Shown in pieces: positions 1 to 11,363 of a stretch of DNA of 64,000 nucleotides (position 1 is its first letter; each line of letters starts with the position of its first letter). The stretch is from Polaromonas sp. SP1 (lineage in GTDB: Bacteria > Pseudomonadota > Gammaproteobacteria > Burkholderiales > Burkholderiaceae_C): the NCBI RefSeq assembly GCF_003711205.1, contig NZ_CP031013.1:4320501-4384500 (forward strand). The letters run 5' to 3'. The notes under the pieces were generated by a model. That model saw only the letters and a list, made by a program, of their open reading frames with translations. It was not told the DNA's origin and searched no databases. The position numbers and the translations under genes are program-made.

Positions 1-3000
1 CTGTCTACCGGTTTTAGCTCTGTTTCCACAGGCTTCAGTTCGATCTCGACGGGCTTCAGCTCACTGTCAACGTCAACGTCCACTGGCTTTAGCTCCCTGT
101 CTACCGGCCTGAGCACGGCAAACAGCGGCATTACGTCGCTTTCCACCGGCCTGGGAAGCTTGTCTACTTCGACGTCCACCGGCCTGAGCACCACGAACAG
201 CAATGTCACGTCGCTCTCGACCTCGACATCCACCGGGCTGAGCACGGCCACCAGCCGCATCACTTCCCTGTCGACCGGGCTGAGCACCACTGACAGCCGG
301 GTGACCTCCCTGTCTACGTCCACATCGACTGGCCTGAGCACTGCCACCAGCGGGATCACGTCCCTGTCCACTGGACTGGGCAGTTTGTCGACTTCGACGT
401 CCACGGGCCTGAGCACCGCCGACAGCCGCATCACGTCGCTGTCGACCTCAACTTCGACGGGCTTGAGCACCACAAACAGCAATGTCACGTCGCTGTCGAC
501 CTCCGCGTCAACAGGTATTGGCTCGCTGTCCACCGGCCTGAGCACCGCCGAGAGCGGAATTTCGTCGCTGTCTACCGGCTTTGGCTCTGTTTCCACAGGC
601 TTCAGTTCGATCTCGACGGGCTTCAGCTCCCTGTCAACGTCAACGTCGACTGGCTTTAGCTCTCTGTCTACCGGCCTGAGCACGGCAAACAGCGGCATTA
701 CGTCGCTTTCCACCGGCCTGGGAAGCTTGTCGACTTCGACATCCACAGGCCTGAGCACGGCAGACAGCAGGACCACGTCCCTGTCCACGTCAACATCGAC
801 CGGCTTGAGCACTGCGACCAGCAGCGTGACGTCGCTGTCGACCTCGACGTCAACTGGCTTGAGCACTGCCACCAGCCGTATCACCTCCCTGTCTACCGGC
901 TTGAGCACCACCGACAGCCGGGTGACCTCTCTGTCTACTTCCACGTCGACCGGGCTAAGCACAGCGACCAGCAGCGTGACATCGCTGTCGACTTCGACAT
1001 CCACAGGCCTGAGCACCGCGGCCAGCGGCCTTACATCGCTGTCTACGTCCACGTCGACCGGCTTGAGCACTGCCAGCAGCGGCATAACTTCCCTGTCGAC
1101 GGGTTTGAGCACGACAAACAGCAACGTCACTTCGCTGTCGACCTCGACGTCCACAGGCCTGAGCACGGCGGACAGCAGGATCACCTCGCTGTCCACGTCA
1201 ACATCGACAGGCCTGAGCACCACGAACAGCAATGTCACGTCGCTATCGACCTCCACATCGACCGGCCTGAGTACGGCCACCAGCGGAATCACGTCCCTGT
1301 CCACTGGCCTGAGCACAGCTGCCAGCGGCGTTACGTCGCTGTCCACCGGTCTGAGCACCACCAACAGCAATGTCACTTCGCTGTCGACCTCGACGTCAAC
1401 TGGCTTGAGCACAGCGACAAGCGGCATCACGTCCCTTTCTACCGGCCTGGGCAGCTTGTCGACCTCGACGTCCACAGGCCTGAGCACGGCAGACAGCAGG
1501 ATCACGTCGCTGTCCACGTCAACATCGACCGGCTTGAGCACAGCCACCAGCGGTATCACGTCTCTGTCGACCGGCCTGAGCACGACCAACAGCAATGTCA
1601 CTTCGCTGTCCACCTCGACATCCACAGGTTTGAGCACGGCTGACAGTCGCGTCACCTCGCTGTCTACGTCTACGTCAACAGGCTTGAGCACCGCCACCAG
1701 CGGCATCACGTCTTTGTCGACTGGCCTGAGTACGACCAACAGCAATGTCACGTCGTTGTCCACTTCGACATCGACCGGCTTGAGCACGGCCACCAGCGGC
1801 ATCACTTCTTTGTCTACCGGCCTGAGCACCACTGACAGCCGGGCGACCTCCTTGTCGACTTCGACATCCACTGGCCTTAGCACTGCTGCCAGCGGCATCA
1901 CCTCGCTGTCCACAGGCCTGGGCTCCCTGTCGACCTCGACCTCCACAGGCTTGAGCACCGCCACCAGCGGCATCACATCGCTGTCCACGGGACTGAGCAC
2001 CACCAACAGCAATGTCACCTCGCTGTCGACTTCGACATCTACAGGCCTGAGCACTGCAGACAGCAGAATTACGTCGCTGTCCACCTCGACCTCGACCGGA
2101 TTGAGCACGGCCACCAGTGGCATCACGTCCCTGTCTACCGGCTTGAGCACCACGAACAGCAATATCACTTCGCTGTCCACCTCGACATCCACAGGTTTGA
2201 GCACGGCCGACAGCCGCATCACATCACTGTCGACCTCCACGTCCACAGGCATCGGCTCGCTGTCCACCGGCCTGAGCACGACCAATAGCAACGTCACCTC
2301 GCTGTCCACCTCGACATCGACCGGTATTGGATCCCTGTCTACGGGTTTGAGCACCGCCCAGAGCGGCATCTCTTCACTGTCGACCGGCTTTGGCTCTGTT
2401 TCCACCGGCCTGAGCACAGCCGCCAGCGGTATTGCCTCGCTGTCGACCTCGACTTCGACCGGCCTGAGCACCGCCGCCAGCGGCCTGACATCGCTGTCCA
2501 CGTCAACGTCGACAGGTCTTAGCACGACCAATAGCAATGTGACCTCGCTGTCAACTTCGACGTCGACCGGCATTAGCTCCCTGTCGACTTCGACCTCCAC
2601 GGGGCTGAGCACGGCAGCCAGTGGCCTGAGCTCTCTGTCCACGTCAACATCGACCGGATTGAGCACGGCCACGAGCGGCATCACGTCCTTGTCGACCGGC
2701 CTGAGCACCACCAACAGCAATGTCACGTCGCTGTCGACGTCCACGTCCACCGGGCTGAGCACTGCGACCAGCGGTATTACGTCGCTGTCTACCGGCCTGG
2801 GCAGCTTGTCGACCTCGACCTCCACCGGTTTGAGCACCGCGGCCAGCGGACTTACATCACTGTCTACGTCCACGTCGACCGGCTTGAGCACCGCTACCAG
2901 TGGCATCACGTCCCTGTCTACCGGCTTGAGCACCACGAACAGCAATGTCACTTCGCTGTCGACCTCGACATCTACAGGTCTGAGCACAGCCACCAGCGGC

Positions 3001-6000
3001 ATTACCTCCTTGTCTACCGGCCTGGGCAGCTTGTCGACCTCGACATCGACAGGCCTGAGCACCACGAACAGCAATGTCACCTCGCTGTCGACTTCGACAT
3101 CTACAGGCCTGAGCACTGCAGACAGCAGAATTACGTCGCTGTCCACCTCGACCTCGACCGGATTGAGCACGGCCACCAGCGGCATCACTTCTTTGTCTAC
3201 CGGCCTGAGCACCACTGACAGCCGGGTGACCTCCCTGTCTACTTCCACGTCGACCGGGTTGAGCACCGCTGCCAGTGGTATCACGTCCCTGTCCACGGGG
3301 CTGAGCACCACCAACAGCAACGTCACGTCGCTGTCGACTTCGACATCGACGGGCCTGAGCACGGCCGATAGCCGCATCACTTCGCTGTCGACCTCAACAT
3401 CCACCGGCATTGGCTCGTTGTCCACGTCGACTTCGACTGGCCTGAGCACCGCAGCCAGTGGCATCACGTCCTTGTCCACCGGCCTGGGCTCCCTGTCGAC
3501 CTCGACCTCCACCGGTCTGAGCACCGCTACCAGCGGCATCACCTCCCTGTCCACGGGGCTGAGCACCACCAACAGCAACGTCACGTCGCTGTCGACTTCG
3601 ACATCTACAGGATTGAGCACTGCTACCAGTGGCATTACGTCTCTGTCGACCGGCTTGAGCACGACGAACAGCAACGTCACCTCGCTGTCCACGTCGACAT
3701 CGACCGGATTGAGCACCGCGACCAGTGGCATTACGTCTCTGTCGACTGGCTTGAGTACGACGAACAGCAATGTCACTTCGCTGTCGACATCGACTTCAAC
3801 CGGCTTGAGCACGGCAACCAGCGGCATCACCTCCCTGTCCACCGGCCTGGGCTCCCTGTCGACTTCGACCTCCACCGGTCTGAGCACAGCTGCCAGCGGC
3901 CTTACTTCGCTGTCCACGTCCACGTCGACGGGCCTGAGCACCGCTACCAGCGGCATCACGTCCTTGTCGACCGGCCTGAGCACGACCAACAGCAATGTCA
4001 CCTCGCTGTCGACTTCCACGTCGACGGGCCTGAGCACGGCTACCAGCGGCATCACGTCCTTGTCCACTGGCCTGGGCTCCCTGTCGACCTCGACCTCCAC
4101 CGGTCTGAGCACGACGAACAGCAATGTCACCTCGCTGTCGACTTCTACGTCGACGGGCCTGAGCACGGCTACCAGCGGCATCACGTCCTTGTCGACCGGC
4201 CTGAGCACGACCAACAGCAATGTCACCTCGCTGTCGACTTCGACCTCCACCGGTCTGAGCACAGCTGCCAGCGGCCTTACTTCGCTGTCCACGTCCACGT
4301 CAACAGGATTGAGCACCGCAACCAGCGGCATCACTTCCCTGTCAACGGGCCTGAGCACGACCAACAGCAACGTCACCTCGCTGTCGACTTCGACCTCAAC
4401 AGGCTTGAGCACCGCCGCCAGCGGCCTTACTTCGCTCTCCACTTCGACGTCGACCGGCCTGAGCACAGCCGACAGCCGCATCACGTCGCTGTCGACCTCG
4501 ACCTCCACAGGTATTGGCTCGCTGTCCACCGGATTGAGCACTGCCGAGAGCGGTATCTCTTCACTGTCGACTGGCTTCGGCTCTATTTCCACGGGCTTTA
4601 GCTCTTTGTCCACCGGCCTGAGCACGACAAACAGCAATGTCACTTCGCTGTCGACTTCGACCTCGACGGGCTTGAGCACAGCCACCAGCGGCATCACGTC
4701 TCTGTCTACGGGCTTGAGCACTGCCGAAAGCGGCATCACATCGTTGTCCACCGGCTTCAGCTCGCTGTCGACCTCCACATCGACGGGCTTTAACTCCCTG
4801 TCGACGGGGCTGAGCACGACAAACAGCAATGTCACCTCGCTGTCGACCTCGACTTCAACCGGCTTGAGCACTGCTACCAGCGGCATCACCTCCCTGTCTA
4901 CCGGCCTGGGCAGCTTGTCGACCTCGACGTCCACAGGCCTGAGCACGGCGGACAGCAGGATCACCTCGCTGTCCACGTCAACATCGACGGGGCTGAGCAC
5001 CACGAACAGCAATGTCACGTCGCTGTCGACCTCGACGTCCACGGGCTTGAGCACCGCCACCAGCGGCATCACATCCTTGTCGACCGGTCTGAGCACCACG
5101 AACAGCAATGTCACGTCGCTGTCGACCTCGACGTCCACGGGCCTGAGCACCGCCACCAGCGGCATCACATCCTTGTCGACCGGTCTGAGCACCACGAACA
5201 GCAATGTCACGTCGCTGTCGACCTCGACATCCACGGGCTTGAGCACCGCCGCCAGCGGCATCACATCCTTGTCGACCGGTCTGAGCACCACGAACAGCAA
5301 TGTCACGTCGCTGTCGACCTCGACATCCACGGGCTTGAGCACCGCCGCCAGCGGCATCACGTCCTTGTCGACCGGCCTGAGCACGACCAACAGCAATGTC
5401 ACCTCACTGTCGACTTCGGCCTCTACAGGCCTGAGCACGGCAGACAGCAGAATCACGTCGCTGTCCACCTCGACCTCGACCGGCTTGAGCACCACAAACA
5501 GCAATGTCACGTCGCTGTCGACCTCGACTTCAACCGGCCTGAGCACGGCAGACAGCAGGATCACCTCACTGTCTACATCGACCTCGACCGGTTTGAGCAC
5601 CGCCACCAGCGGCATCACATCCCTGTCCACGGGCCTGAGCACTGCTGAAAGCGGCATCACATCGCTGTCGACCGGCTTCAGCTCGGTTTCCACCGGGTTC
5701 AGCTCGATCTCGACAGGTTTCAGCTCGCTGTCGACCTCGACATCGACCGGCTTCAGCTCGCTGTCCACAGGCCTGAGCACGGCAGACAGCGGTATCGCCT
5801 CCCTGTCTACCGGGTTTGGCTCTGTGTCCACGGGCTTCAGTTCGATCTCCACCGGATTCAGCTCGATCTCTACGGGCTTCAGCTCGCTGTCGACGTCGAC
5901 GTCGACGGGCTTTAGCTCCCTGTCCACGGGCCTGAGCACCGCCGAAAGCGGCATCTCATCGCTGTCGACCGGTTTCGGCTCGGTTTCCACGGGATTCAGT

Positions 6001-8232
6001 TCCATATCCACCGGGTTCAGCTCGATTTCCACCGGCTTCAGCTCGCTGTCGACGTCGACGTCGACGGGCTTTAGCTCCCTGTCCACGGGCCTGAGCACCG
6101 CCGAAAGCGGCATCTCATCGCTGTCGACCGGCTTCGGCTCGGTTTCCACAGGGTTCAGCTCCATATCCACCGGGTTCAGTTCGATCTCTACCGGCTTCAG
6201 CTCGCTGTCGACCTCCACATCGACCGGCTTCAGTTCCCTGTCTACCGGCCTGAGCACCGCCGAAAGCAACGTCACGTCGCTATCGACATCCACCTCAACC
6301 GCAGACAGTTCCCTGTCAACCGGCATCAGTTCGCTGTCGACCTCGACCTCCACGGGCATCAGCTCGCTGTCAACGGGCTTTGGCTCATTGTCAACAGGGT
6401 TCGGCTCACTCTCGACAGGCTTCATCACGCTATCGACCAGCGTGGGCTCCCTCTCGACCGGCCTGAGCACGACAAACAGCAACGTCGCTTCGCTGTCGAC
6501 TTCGACCTCCACCAACGTCAGCTCGCTGTCAACGGCGATCGACGGCCTGTCGACCTCGACCTCCACCGGCATCAGCTCGCTGTCTACCGGTGTCAGTTCC
6601 CTGTCCACCGGCGTGAGCTCCCTGTCGACTTCGACCTCCACCGGCATCAGCTCACTGTCCACCGGCGTGAGTTCGCTGTCGACTTCGACCTCCACCGGCA
6701 TCAGCTCGCTGTCCACCGGCGTGAGTTCGCTGTCGACCTCGACCTCCACCGGCATCAGCTCGCTGTCGACCAGCGTGAGTTCGCTGTCGACCTCGACTTC
6801 CACCGGCATCAGTTCCCTGTCAACAGGCATTGATTCGCTGTCGACCTCGACCTCCACCGGCATCAGCTCGCTGTCGACCGGCGTGAGTTCCCTGTCTACC
6901 GGTGTCAGCTCACTGTCCACGGGCTTGAGCACCACCAACAGCAATGTCGCATCGCTGTCGACCTCGACGTCCACCGGCATCAGCTCGCTCTCCACGGGTA
7001 TCAGCTCGCTGTCCACCGGCGTCAGTTCGCTGTCGACGTCGACATCGACCGGCCTCAGTTCACTCTCGACCGGCCTGAGCTCTTTGTCGACAGGCAACAG
7101 TTCGCTCTCGACCGGCCTGAGCACCGTCACCAGCGACATCACCTCGCTGTCGACGTCGACCTCCACCGGCGTCAGTTCGCTGTCGACCAGCGTGAGCTCC
7201 CTGTCCACGGGTACCAGCTCACTGTCCACCTCGACATCGACGGGCTTCAGCTCACTGTCCACGGGCTTCAGTTCGCTCTCGACCGGGGTGGGATCGCTCT
7301 CCACCGGCCTGAGCACCGTGAACAGCGGAATTTCCTCCTTGTCGACCGGCCTGTCGACGGCAACGGCCGGCACCACCGCATTGGCCCCGCTGGTCAGCGC
7401 CGCCAACGCAGCCACCGCCAACGGAGGCTCGGTCATCGGCTCCACCGCGGGCGGAGCGGCCGGCGGCGGGCTCCAGACGCAAGGCAATTCCTTCAACAAC
7501 ACGGCGCTGCAGACCATTGCGACGCCTGCAGACTGCACGGTGGCCAACGGCGCCGACACCACGGCGACGGGCCTGTGCGCCAGCGCCGGCACCCGCGCCG
7601 GCGTGAACGGCGCCACCACGACGACAGTCGCTACCGGTGCAACGGCCTACGGCTCGCAATCGCTGGCCCAGGACAAGAACACGACCGCCATCGGCTTCCG
7701 GGCTACCGCCACGTATGAAGGCTCTGTGGCCATCGGCTTCCAGGCACGGGCCATTGCCGATCCGGCAACCGCCGTCGGCTGGAACTCGCTGGCATCGGGC
7801 AACGACTCCGTGGCGCTGGGCGCTGCCGCCGAAGCCACGGCAAACCGTTCCGTGGCACTGGGCGCCTACTCGGTCGCCGACCAGCCCAACACGGTGTCCG
7901 TGGGTTCGCAAGGCAACGAACGGCGCATCACCAACGTCGCCCCCGGTATTGCACCGACAGACGCCGTGAACGTGTCCCAGTTGAGCGACGTCAGGCGCAT
8001 CGCCTACTCCGGTATCGCAATGAGCATGGCCATGGCAGGCACCTATATGCCTAACCTGGAAGGCGGCGAAAAGGCGCTCGGCGTCGGCGTCGGTAACTAC
8101 AAAGGCTACGGCGCGCTGGGCATCAACTTCAAGGCCCTGAACAACGACGGCAAGAGCGCGTGGGGCTTCGGTGTCTCAACGACCGGCAAGGAGTGGGGCC
8201 TGAACTTCGGCGCAAGCTGGAAATGGCGTTAA
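1..8232 (+). CDS. Giant trimeric autotransporter adhesin (YadA-like), 3' part
   Basis: Surface adhesin that would trimerise and anchor itself in the outer membrane (type Vc secretion). The frame is open from base 1, so the N-terminus and signal peptide lie upstream; 2,743 residues are in the window. Residues 1 to about 2458 are a stalk built from units such as [18 protein letters not shown] (18 aa, 12 of them Ser/Thr) and [14 protein letters not shown] (14 aa), plus 7-residue STGFSSI/L/V units. I saw no Lys, Cys, Pro, Trp or Tyr in the stalk. Residues about 2548-2637 are YadA head-type repeats (AIGFRA, AIGFQA, AVGWNS, ALGAAA, ALGAYS). A neck (RITNVAPG...DAVNVSQL) follows, and the last ~80 residues form the YadA anchor barrel ending in WKWR. 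Stop is TAA. Well supported as a family; ligand unknown. Confidence 0.95.
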   Translation: MSTGFSSVSTGFSSISTGFSSLSTSTSTGFSSLSTGLSTANSGITSLSTGLGSLSTSTSTGLSTTNSNVTSLSTSTSTGLSTATSRITSLSTGLSTTDSRVTSLSTSTSTGLSTATSGITSLSTGLGSLSTSTSTGLSTADSRITSLSTSTSTGLSTTNSNVTSLSTSASTGIGSLSTGLSTAESGISSLSTGFGSVSTGFSSISTGFSSLSTSTSTGFSSLSTGLSTANSGITSLSTGLGSLSTSTSTGLSTADSRTTSLSTSTSTGLSTATSSVTSLSTSTSTGLSTATSRITSLSTGLSTTDSRVTSLSTSTSTGLSTATSSVTSLSTSTSTGLSTAASGLTSLSTSTSTGLSTASSGITSLSTGLSTTNSNVTSLSTSTSTGLSTADSRITSLSTSTSTGLSTTNSNVTSLSTSTSTGLSTATSGITSLSTGLSTAASGVTSLSTGLSTTNSNVTSLSTSTSTGLSTATSGITSLSTGLGSLSTSTSTGLSTADSRITSLSTSTSTGLSTATSGITSLSTGLSTTNSNVTSLSTSTSTGLSTADSRVTSLSTSTSTGLSTATSGITSLSTGLSTTNSNVTSLSTSTSTGLSTATSGITSLSTGLSTTDSRATSLSTSTSTGLSTAASGITSLSTGLGSLSTSTSTGLSTATSGITSLSTGLSTTNSNVTSLSTSTSTGLSTADSRITSLSTSTSTGLSTATSGITSLSTGLSTTNSNITSLSTSTSTGLSTADSRITSLSTSTSTGIGSLSTGLSTTNSNVTSLSTSTSTGIGSLSTGLSTAQSGISSLSTGFGSVSTGLSTAASGIASLSTSTSTGLSTAASGLTSLSTSTSTGLSTTNSNVTSLSTSTSTGISSLSTSTSTGLSTAASGLSSLSTSTSTGLSTATSGITSLSTGLSTTNSNVTSLSTSTSTGLSTATSGITSLSTGLGSLSTSTSTGLSTAASGLTSLSTSTSTGLSTATSGITSLSTGLSTTNSNVTSLSTSTSTGLSTATSGITSLSTGLGSLSTSTSTGLSTTNSNVTSLSTSTSTGLSTADSRITSLSTSTSTGLSTATSGITSLSTGLSTTDSRVTSLSTSTSTGLSTAASGITSLSTGLSTTNSNVTSLSTSTSTGLSTADSRITSLSTSTSTGIGSLSTSTSTGLSTAASGITSLSTGLGSLSTSTSTGLSTATSGITSLSTGLSTTNSNVTSLSTSTSTGLSTATSGITSLSTGLSTTNSNVTSLSTSTSTGLSTATSGITSLSTGLSTTNSNVTSLSTSTSTGLSTATSGITSLSTGLGSLSTSTSTGLSTAASGLTSLSTSTSTGLSTATSGITSLSTGLSTTNSNVTSLSTSTSTGLSTATSGITSLSTGLGSLSTSTSTGLSTTNSNVTSLSTSTSTGLSTATSGITSLSTGLSTTNSNVTSLSTSTSTGLSTAASGLTSLSTSTSTGLSTATSGITSLSTGLSTTNSNVTSLSTSTSTGLSTAASGLTSLSTSTSTGLSTADSRITSLSTSTSTGIGSLSTGLSTAESGISSLSTGFGSISTGFSSLSTGLSTTNSNVTSLSTSTSTGLSTATSGITSLSTGLSTAESGITSLSTGFSSLSTSTSTGFNSLSTGLSTTNSNVTSLSTSTSTGLSTATSGITSLSTGLGSLSTSTSTGLSTADSRITSLSTSTSTGLSTTNSNVTSLSTSTSTGLSTATSGITSLSTGLSTTNSNVTSLSTSTSTGLSTATSGITSLSTGLSTTNSNVTSLSTSTSTGLSTAASGITSLSTGLSTTNSNVTSLSTSTSTGLSTAASGITSLSTGLSTTNSNVTSLSTSASTGLSTADSRITSLSTSTSTGLSTTNSNVTSLSTSTSTGLSTADSRITSLSTSTSTGLSTATSGITSLSTGLSTAESGITSLSTGFSSVSTGFSSISTGFSSLSTSTSTGFSSLSTGLSTADSGIASLSTGFGSVSTGFSSISTGFSSISTGFSSLSTSTSTGFSSLSTGLSTAESGISSLSTGFGSVSTGFSSISTGFSSISTGFSSLSTSTSTGFSSLSTGLSTAESGISSLSTGFGSVSTGFSSISTGFSSISTGFSSLSTSTSTGFSSLSTGLSTAESNVTSLSTSTSTADSSLSTGISSLSTSTSTGISSLSTGFGSLSTGFGSLSTGFITLSTSVGSLSTGLSTTNSNVASLSTSTSTNVSSLSTAIDGLSTSTSTGISSLSTGVSSLSTGVSSLSTSTSTGISSLSTGVSSLSTSTSTGISSLSTGVSSLSTSTSTGISSLSTSVSSLSTSTSTGISSLSTGIDSLSTSTSTGISSLSTGVSSLSTGVSSLSTGLSTTNSNVASLSTSTSTGISSLSTGISSLSTGVSSLSTSTSTGLSSLSTGLSSLSTGNSSLSTGLSTVTSDITSLSTSTSTGVSSLSTSVSSLSTGTSSLSTSTSTGFSSLSTGFSSLSTGVGSLSTGLSTVNSGISSLSTGLSTATAGTTALAPLVSAANAATANGGSVIGSTAGGAAGGGLQTQGNSFNNTALQTIATPADCTVANGADTTATGLCASAGTRAGVNGATTTTVATGATAYGSQSLAQDKNTTAIGFRATATYEGSVAIGFQARAIADPATAVGWNSLASGNDSVALGAAAEATANRSVALGAYSVADQPNTVSVGSQGNERRITNVAPGIAPTDAVNVSQLSDVRRIAYSGIAMSMAMAGTYMPNLEGGEKALGVGVGNYKGYGALGINFKALNNDGKSAWGFGVSTTGKEWGLNFGASWKWR
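5041..5424 (+). repeat. 96-bp tandem repeat, four near-identical copies in adhesin stalk
   Basis: Copies begin at 5041, 5137, 5233 and 5329, exactly 96 bp apart, and differ by only a few bases. Each encodes 32 residues (one 18-aa plus one 14-aa stalk unit). Elsewhere in the stalk equivalent units differ at many synonymous positions, so this block looks recently duplicated. Confidence 0.9.
5722..6240 (+). repeat. 159-bp (53-aa) higher-order tandem repeat in adhesin stalk
   Basis: Units start at 5722, 5881 and 6040, with a partial unit from 6199. Each encodes 53 residues: one [10 protein letters not shown] segment, one [11 protein letters not shown] segment and several STGFSS(I/V/L) heptads. 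The 5881 and 6040 copies are almost identical, while the 5722 copy is more diverged. Confidence 0.88.
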
Positions 8233-8285
8233 GTAGAATGCGCTGAGTGCCCTCCACCGACCCAGCGGGGCCTGCAGGCCCCCGG

Positions 8286-8329
8286 TGAGCGCCGTGTGGC
8301 CCTGGTGGCCCCCGGCGCTCATTGTTTTT
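8286..8329 (+). terminator. Hairpin with U tract between adhesin and glycosyltransferase genes
   Basis: TGAGCGCCG at 8286-8294 pairs with CGGCGCTCA at 8313-8321 and is followed by TTGTTTTT. A second palindrome, GGGGCCTGCAGGCCCC, lies just upstream at 8267-8282. The U tract runs directly into the purine-rich ribosome site (GAAGAGAT) of the next gene, leaving no room for a promoter between them. It may therefore be a partial terminator that lowers downstream expression. Confidence 0.65.
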
Positions 8330-8343
8330 GAAGAGATACAACC

Positions 8344-9492
8344 ATGCGCATTGGTATTTCGGTTCTCACCCACGCCGGCCAGAACATCTGGGAAAACGGT
8401 CTGGGGCAAAACGTCATCTTCCTTGCCCAGGCTTTTCAGAAACTGCCTTTTGTGGAGTCGGTCGTCCTGCTCAATGGCGGCGACCAAAAAACCATGCCGC
8501 CCCAGGTGAACATGGACGCGCTGGGCCTGCGGATGATGACCGCCCACGAAGCCACGGAACACATCGATATCGCCATCGAGATGGCGGGGATTCTCGACGT
8601 GAAATGGCTTGACTACATGCGGGCGCGCGGCAAGAAGGTGATCTGGTATTGCGCAGGGCAGCCCTATTGCGGGCTGATCGAGCCCAGCGTGTTTGACCGC
8701 CCTGGTTTTTTCAGCCGGGCTGACCGCTGCGACGAAATCTGGATGCTGCCCGAGTACTTTTCAGATTTCGCGCCCATGCTGCGGGTCCTCAACCGCTGCC
8801 CGGTCCATGAGATTCCCTATATCTGGTCGCCGCAATTTCTCATGCAACGCGTGGCGGATCTGGAAAAAGATGGCTACTCATTCGGCTACACCCCGCGCGT
8901 TGCCGATGCAGCCGGCCACAAGCCAGGGCTGCGGGTGGCGATTTTTGAACCCAATGTCTCCGTCGTGAAGACCTCCAGCATTTCGATGCTGGTTTGCGAC
9001 GAAGCCTTTCGCGCCGAGCCCGAACATGTCGACTTCATGCACGTGCTCAACACCTTGCATTTCAAGGACCACCCCACCCTGCTCTACCTGGCCAACTCCC
9101 TGGATCTGGTCAAGCGGCAAAAGGCCGTGTTCCAAGGCCGCCATGATTTCGCCGGCTACATGGTTCAGCATGCCAACGCAGTCGTCTCGCACCAATGGCT
9201 GAACGACCAGAACTACAGCTACCTGGACGCCCTCTACGGCAACTACCCGCTCATCCACAACTCGCCCTGGTTGAGGGAGGCCGGTTACTACTACCCTGAA
9301 TTCGACACAGCGGAGGGCGGCAGGCAGTTGCTGATCGCCGCCCGCCATCACGACGACCAGCTGGAAGCCTACCGCGGCGGGGCTGCCAGGGTTTTTGCCA
9401 GCGTCGATCCTTTTTCACACAACAACCTGCAGCACTATGCGCGCCGGCTGCTCAATCTTTACGCCGACCACAGCGTGGGAGTGCCGGCATGA
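8344..9492 (+). CDS. DUF2827-like putative GT-B glycosyltransferase, copy 1
   Basis: A 382-aa cytosolic protein with no signal peptide or membrane segment. The layout resembles a GT-B enzyme. The N-terminal motif is GISVLTHAGQNIWENGLGQN (a glycine loop followed by WxNGxxQN). A linker has IPYIWSPQF. The C-terminal half has FEPNVSVVKT, ANSLDLV and a NYSYLDAL/GNYPLIHNSP stretch in the position where GT-B enzymes bind the nucleotide-sugar donor. From memory it matches the Burkholderia-type family DUF2827. Start ATG is preceded by GAAGAGAT. It overlaps copy 2 by 4 bp (ATGA), so the two are translationally coupled. Acceptor and sugar are unknown; the neighbouring Ser/Thr-rich adhesin is the obvious candidate. 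Confidence 0.75.
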   Translation: MRIGISVLTHAGQNIWENGLGQNVIFLAQAFQKLPFVESVVLLNGGDQKTMPPQVNMDALGLRMMTAHEATEHIDIAIEMAGILDVKWLDYMRARGKKVIWYCAGQPYCGLIEPSVFDRPGFFSRADRCDEIWMLPEYFSDFAPMLRVLNRCPVHEIPYIWSPQFLMQRVADLEKDGYSFGYTPRVADAAGHKPGLRVAIFEPNVSVVKTSSISMLVCDEAFRAEPEHVDFMHVLNTLHFKDHPTLLYLANSLDLVKRQKAVFQGRHDFAGYMVQHANAVVSHQWLNDQNYSYLDALYGNYPLIHNSPWLREAGYYYPEFDTAEGGRQLLIAARHHDDQLEAYRGGAARVFASVDPFSHNNLQHYARRLLNLYADHSVGVPA

Positions 9493-10673
9493 GCAAGGCC
9501 AAAACAGCCCACAACCCGGCATCGGCAACAAACCAGTCCCCGCCGGACCGCCTTCGGGTGGGCGTCTCGATTTATGTGCGCAAGGGCGAGCAGTCCCTGT
9601 GGGAAAACGGCATCTTCCAGAACTGCCTGTTCCTTGTCATGCTGCTGCTCAAGGCGCCCAACGTCGGCGAGACCTATCTCGTCATCGGAGGCGGCGACGG
9701 CGATACAGCGGACGCCCGGCGCTTCATGGCCGACTCGCCGGTGCCCATCATCGACATGGACGCCGCCACCGAAAAGCTCGACGTGATGATCGAGATGAGC
9801 GCGCAGCTCAACCGCGACTGGGCGGTGAACTTTCGTGAGCGCGGCGGCAAGGTCGTCACCATGCGTGTCGGCAACGATTACGTCATCGACATCGAGCGCA
9901 TGATCTTCAACAAGCAGCATGGCCTGTTGATCGCAGGCACGCCTTACGACGAGATCTGGACCTTGCCGGAGTACGAGCGCACCTGCATGCACTACTTCGG
10001 CACCGCCATGCGGGCCCCGGTGCGGCTGATGCAACACCTCTGGAGCCCCGCCGTCATCGACCGTGCGTCGGCAACACTCCCCAGCGGCGAGACCTTCGGC
10101 TACAAGCCGGGGCGAAAAAAATGGCGGCTCGGCATTTTCGAGCCCAATATCTGCATGGTCAAAACCAGCCATTTGCCCCTGCTGCTGATCGACGTGGCCC
10201 ACCGGGCAAAGCCCGACATGATCGAGCTGGTGCGGGCCTACAACACCTTTCACATGAAGGATCACGTGACCTTCGTCGGTTTTGCCAACAGCCTGGATAT
10301 CGTCAGGCACGGGCTGGCCACTTTTGAAGGGCGCTTTCCGGTGTACCAGTGCCTGTCGTCGCAAGTCGATGCCGTCGTCTGCCACCAATGGGAAAACGGG
10401 CAGAACTACCTCTATTACGAAGCGCTGTACGGCAGCTATCCCTTGATCCACAACTCCACATTCATTGAAGATTGCGGGTATTTTTATCCCGGTTTCGACT
10501 GCGAAGAAGGCGGCCTGGCCGTCATTCAGGCATTTGCCCAGCATGATGCAGACTTGGCCGCTTACCGGGAACGCGCCCGGACTTTCCTGCGCACCCTGGA
10601 TCCCGAGAACGAAAACAACGTCCGTACCTACAATGAAGCGCTGGTCAAACTGTATCGCGCAGGCTCACCATGA
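9489..10673 (+). CDS. DUF2827-like putative GT-B glycosyltransferase, copy 2
   Basis: A 394-aa paralogue of the preceding gene. Shared landmarks are VGVSIYVRKGEQSLWENGIF at the N-terminus, FEPNICMVKTSHLPL in the middle, FANSLDIVRHG, and NYLYYEALYGSYPLIHNS near the C-terminus. Copies 1 and 2 share details (ANSLD, YPLIHNS) that copies 3 and 4 lack, so they form one sub-pair. The first ~15 residues before the conserved core are extra and polar. Its start overlaps the previous stop, and its stop overlaps the next start, both as ATGA, which indicates one tightly coupled operon. Function by fold only. Confidence 0.75.
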   Translation: MSKAKTAHNPASATNQSPPDRLRVGVSIYVRKGEQSLWENGIFQNCLFLVMLLLKAPNVGETYLVIGGGDGDTADARRFMADSPVPIIDMDAATEKLDVMIEMSAQLNRDWAVNFRERGGKVVTMRVGNDYVIDIERMIFNKQHGLLIAGTPYDEIWTLPEYERTCMHYFGTAMRAPVRLMQHLWSPAVIDRASATLPSGETFGYKPGRKKWRLGIFEPNICMVKTSHLPLLLIDVAHRAKPDMIELVRAYNTFHMKDHVTFVGFANSLDIVRHGLATFEGRFPVYQCLSSQVDAVVCHQWENGQNYLYYEALYGSYPLIHNSTFIEDCGYFYPGFDCEEGGLAVIQAFAQHDADLAAYRERARTFLRTLDPENENNVRTYNEALVKLYRAGSP

Positions 10674-11293
10674 CATCCCCTCTTTCCCCGACATATTCAC
10701 GCTACGGCCACCCCGTCCGTACGCTGCTGCTGGCCGGTTTGCTGTGCTTGCAGGGCCTTGTCAGCCACGCGCAGGTATCCCCGCCGCGGCCCGGCGTTTT
10801 GCCGGTGGCGCCGCCGCCGGGCGCCCCGATGGACACGCTGACGGCTGCGGCCACCAATGTGGGCGTCAAGCGCTGCCTGCCCGCCATTTCCCGCCTGTCT
10901 TCCCTGACCGTCAACGGCAGCACCGGAAATGACGTGCTGGTCGACTGGGACCGCAAGAACCCCGACGGGGGCCCCTTCTTTTCCCTCAGCGGCGTCGAGT
11001 ACAAAAATGCCTCCCTGGCCTTTTCACTGACAGCGGTTCCCGATGCCACCGGCGGTTGCTCCATTGCGGCAGAGCGCATCTCGGTCGCGCCGTTCGCCTG
11101 CAGAAGCATCGCCCAGCAGGAGCTAGGCGGCTACAAGGCCACCCAGTTGCTGGCCACGTTCACCGTTTACACGGACGCACGCGACCCAGGCGCAACCGTC
11201 ACCCTCATCGATTCGCCTCCCGGCTGCCTGATCATCCGGCGCCATGTCGAGTACGACTGGAAAGACCCAGCGCTGAAGGCAAAAGGCCGATGA
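10670..11293 (+). CDS. Small secreted protein of unknown function inside the glycosyltransferase operon
   Basis: A 207-aa protein whose start overlaps the stop of copy 2 (ATGA). A hydrophobic segment at about residues 22-37 (TLLLAGLLCLQGLVSHAQ) looks like a signal peptide with cleavage after AQ. A short Pro-rich stretch (PPRPGVLPVAPPPGAP) follows. The mature part is about 170 aa with four cysteines (CLP, GGCS, FACR, PGCL), which could make two disulfides in the periplasm, and beta-rich-looking segments. I do not recognise a family. Its position among four glycosyltransferase-like genes behind an adhesin suggests a periplasmic or surface accessory of that adhesin, but this is inference. Confidence 0.7.
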   Translation: MTSPLSPTYSRYGHPVRTLLLAGLLCLQGLVSHAQVSPPRPGVLPVAPPPGAPMDTLTAAATNVGVKRCLPAISRLSSLTVNGSTGNDVLVDWDRKNPDGGPFFSLSGVEYKNASLAFSLTAVPDATGGCSIAAERISVAPFACRSIAQQELGGYKATQLLATFTVYTDARDPGATVTLIDSPPGCLIIRRHVEYDWKDPALKAKGR

Positions 11294-11363
11294 CAGCGGG
11301 TGCGGAAGGTCTGGTTTTTCCGCGCGCCCGCCCGGGGCCGTTTTTCAGCGGGGCGCGTTGAGC

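Noticed and set aside
1..7300. CRISPR-like or satellite-like DNA array in the first 7 kb, with very many GTCGAC hexamers
   Set aside because: There are no unique spacers and the frame is open throughout. The repeats encode Ser/Thr-rich stalk residues, and GTCGAC arises from the codons for Leu-Ser-Thr.
7252..7911. 219-codon open frame on the minus strand opposite the adhesin head
   Set aside because: It is antisense to the well-supported adhesin reading frame and encodes Arg/Gly-rich sequence with no family pattern, as expected for a shadow in GC-rich DNA.
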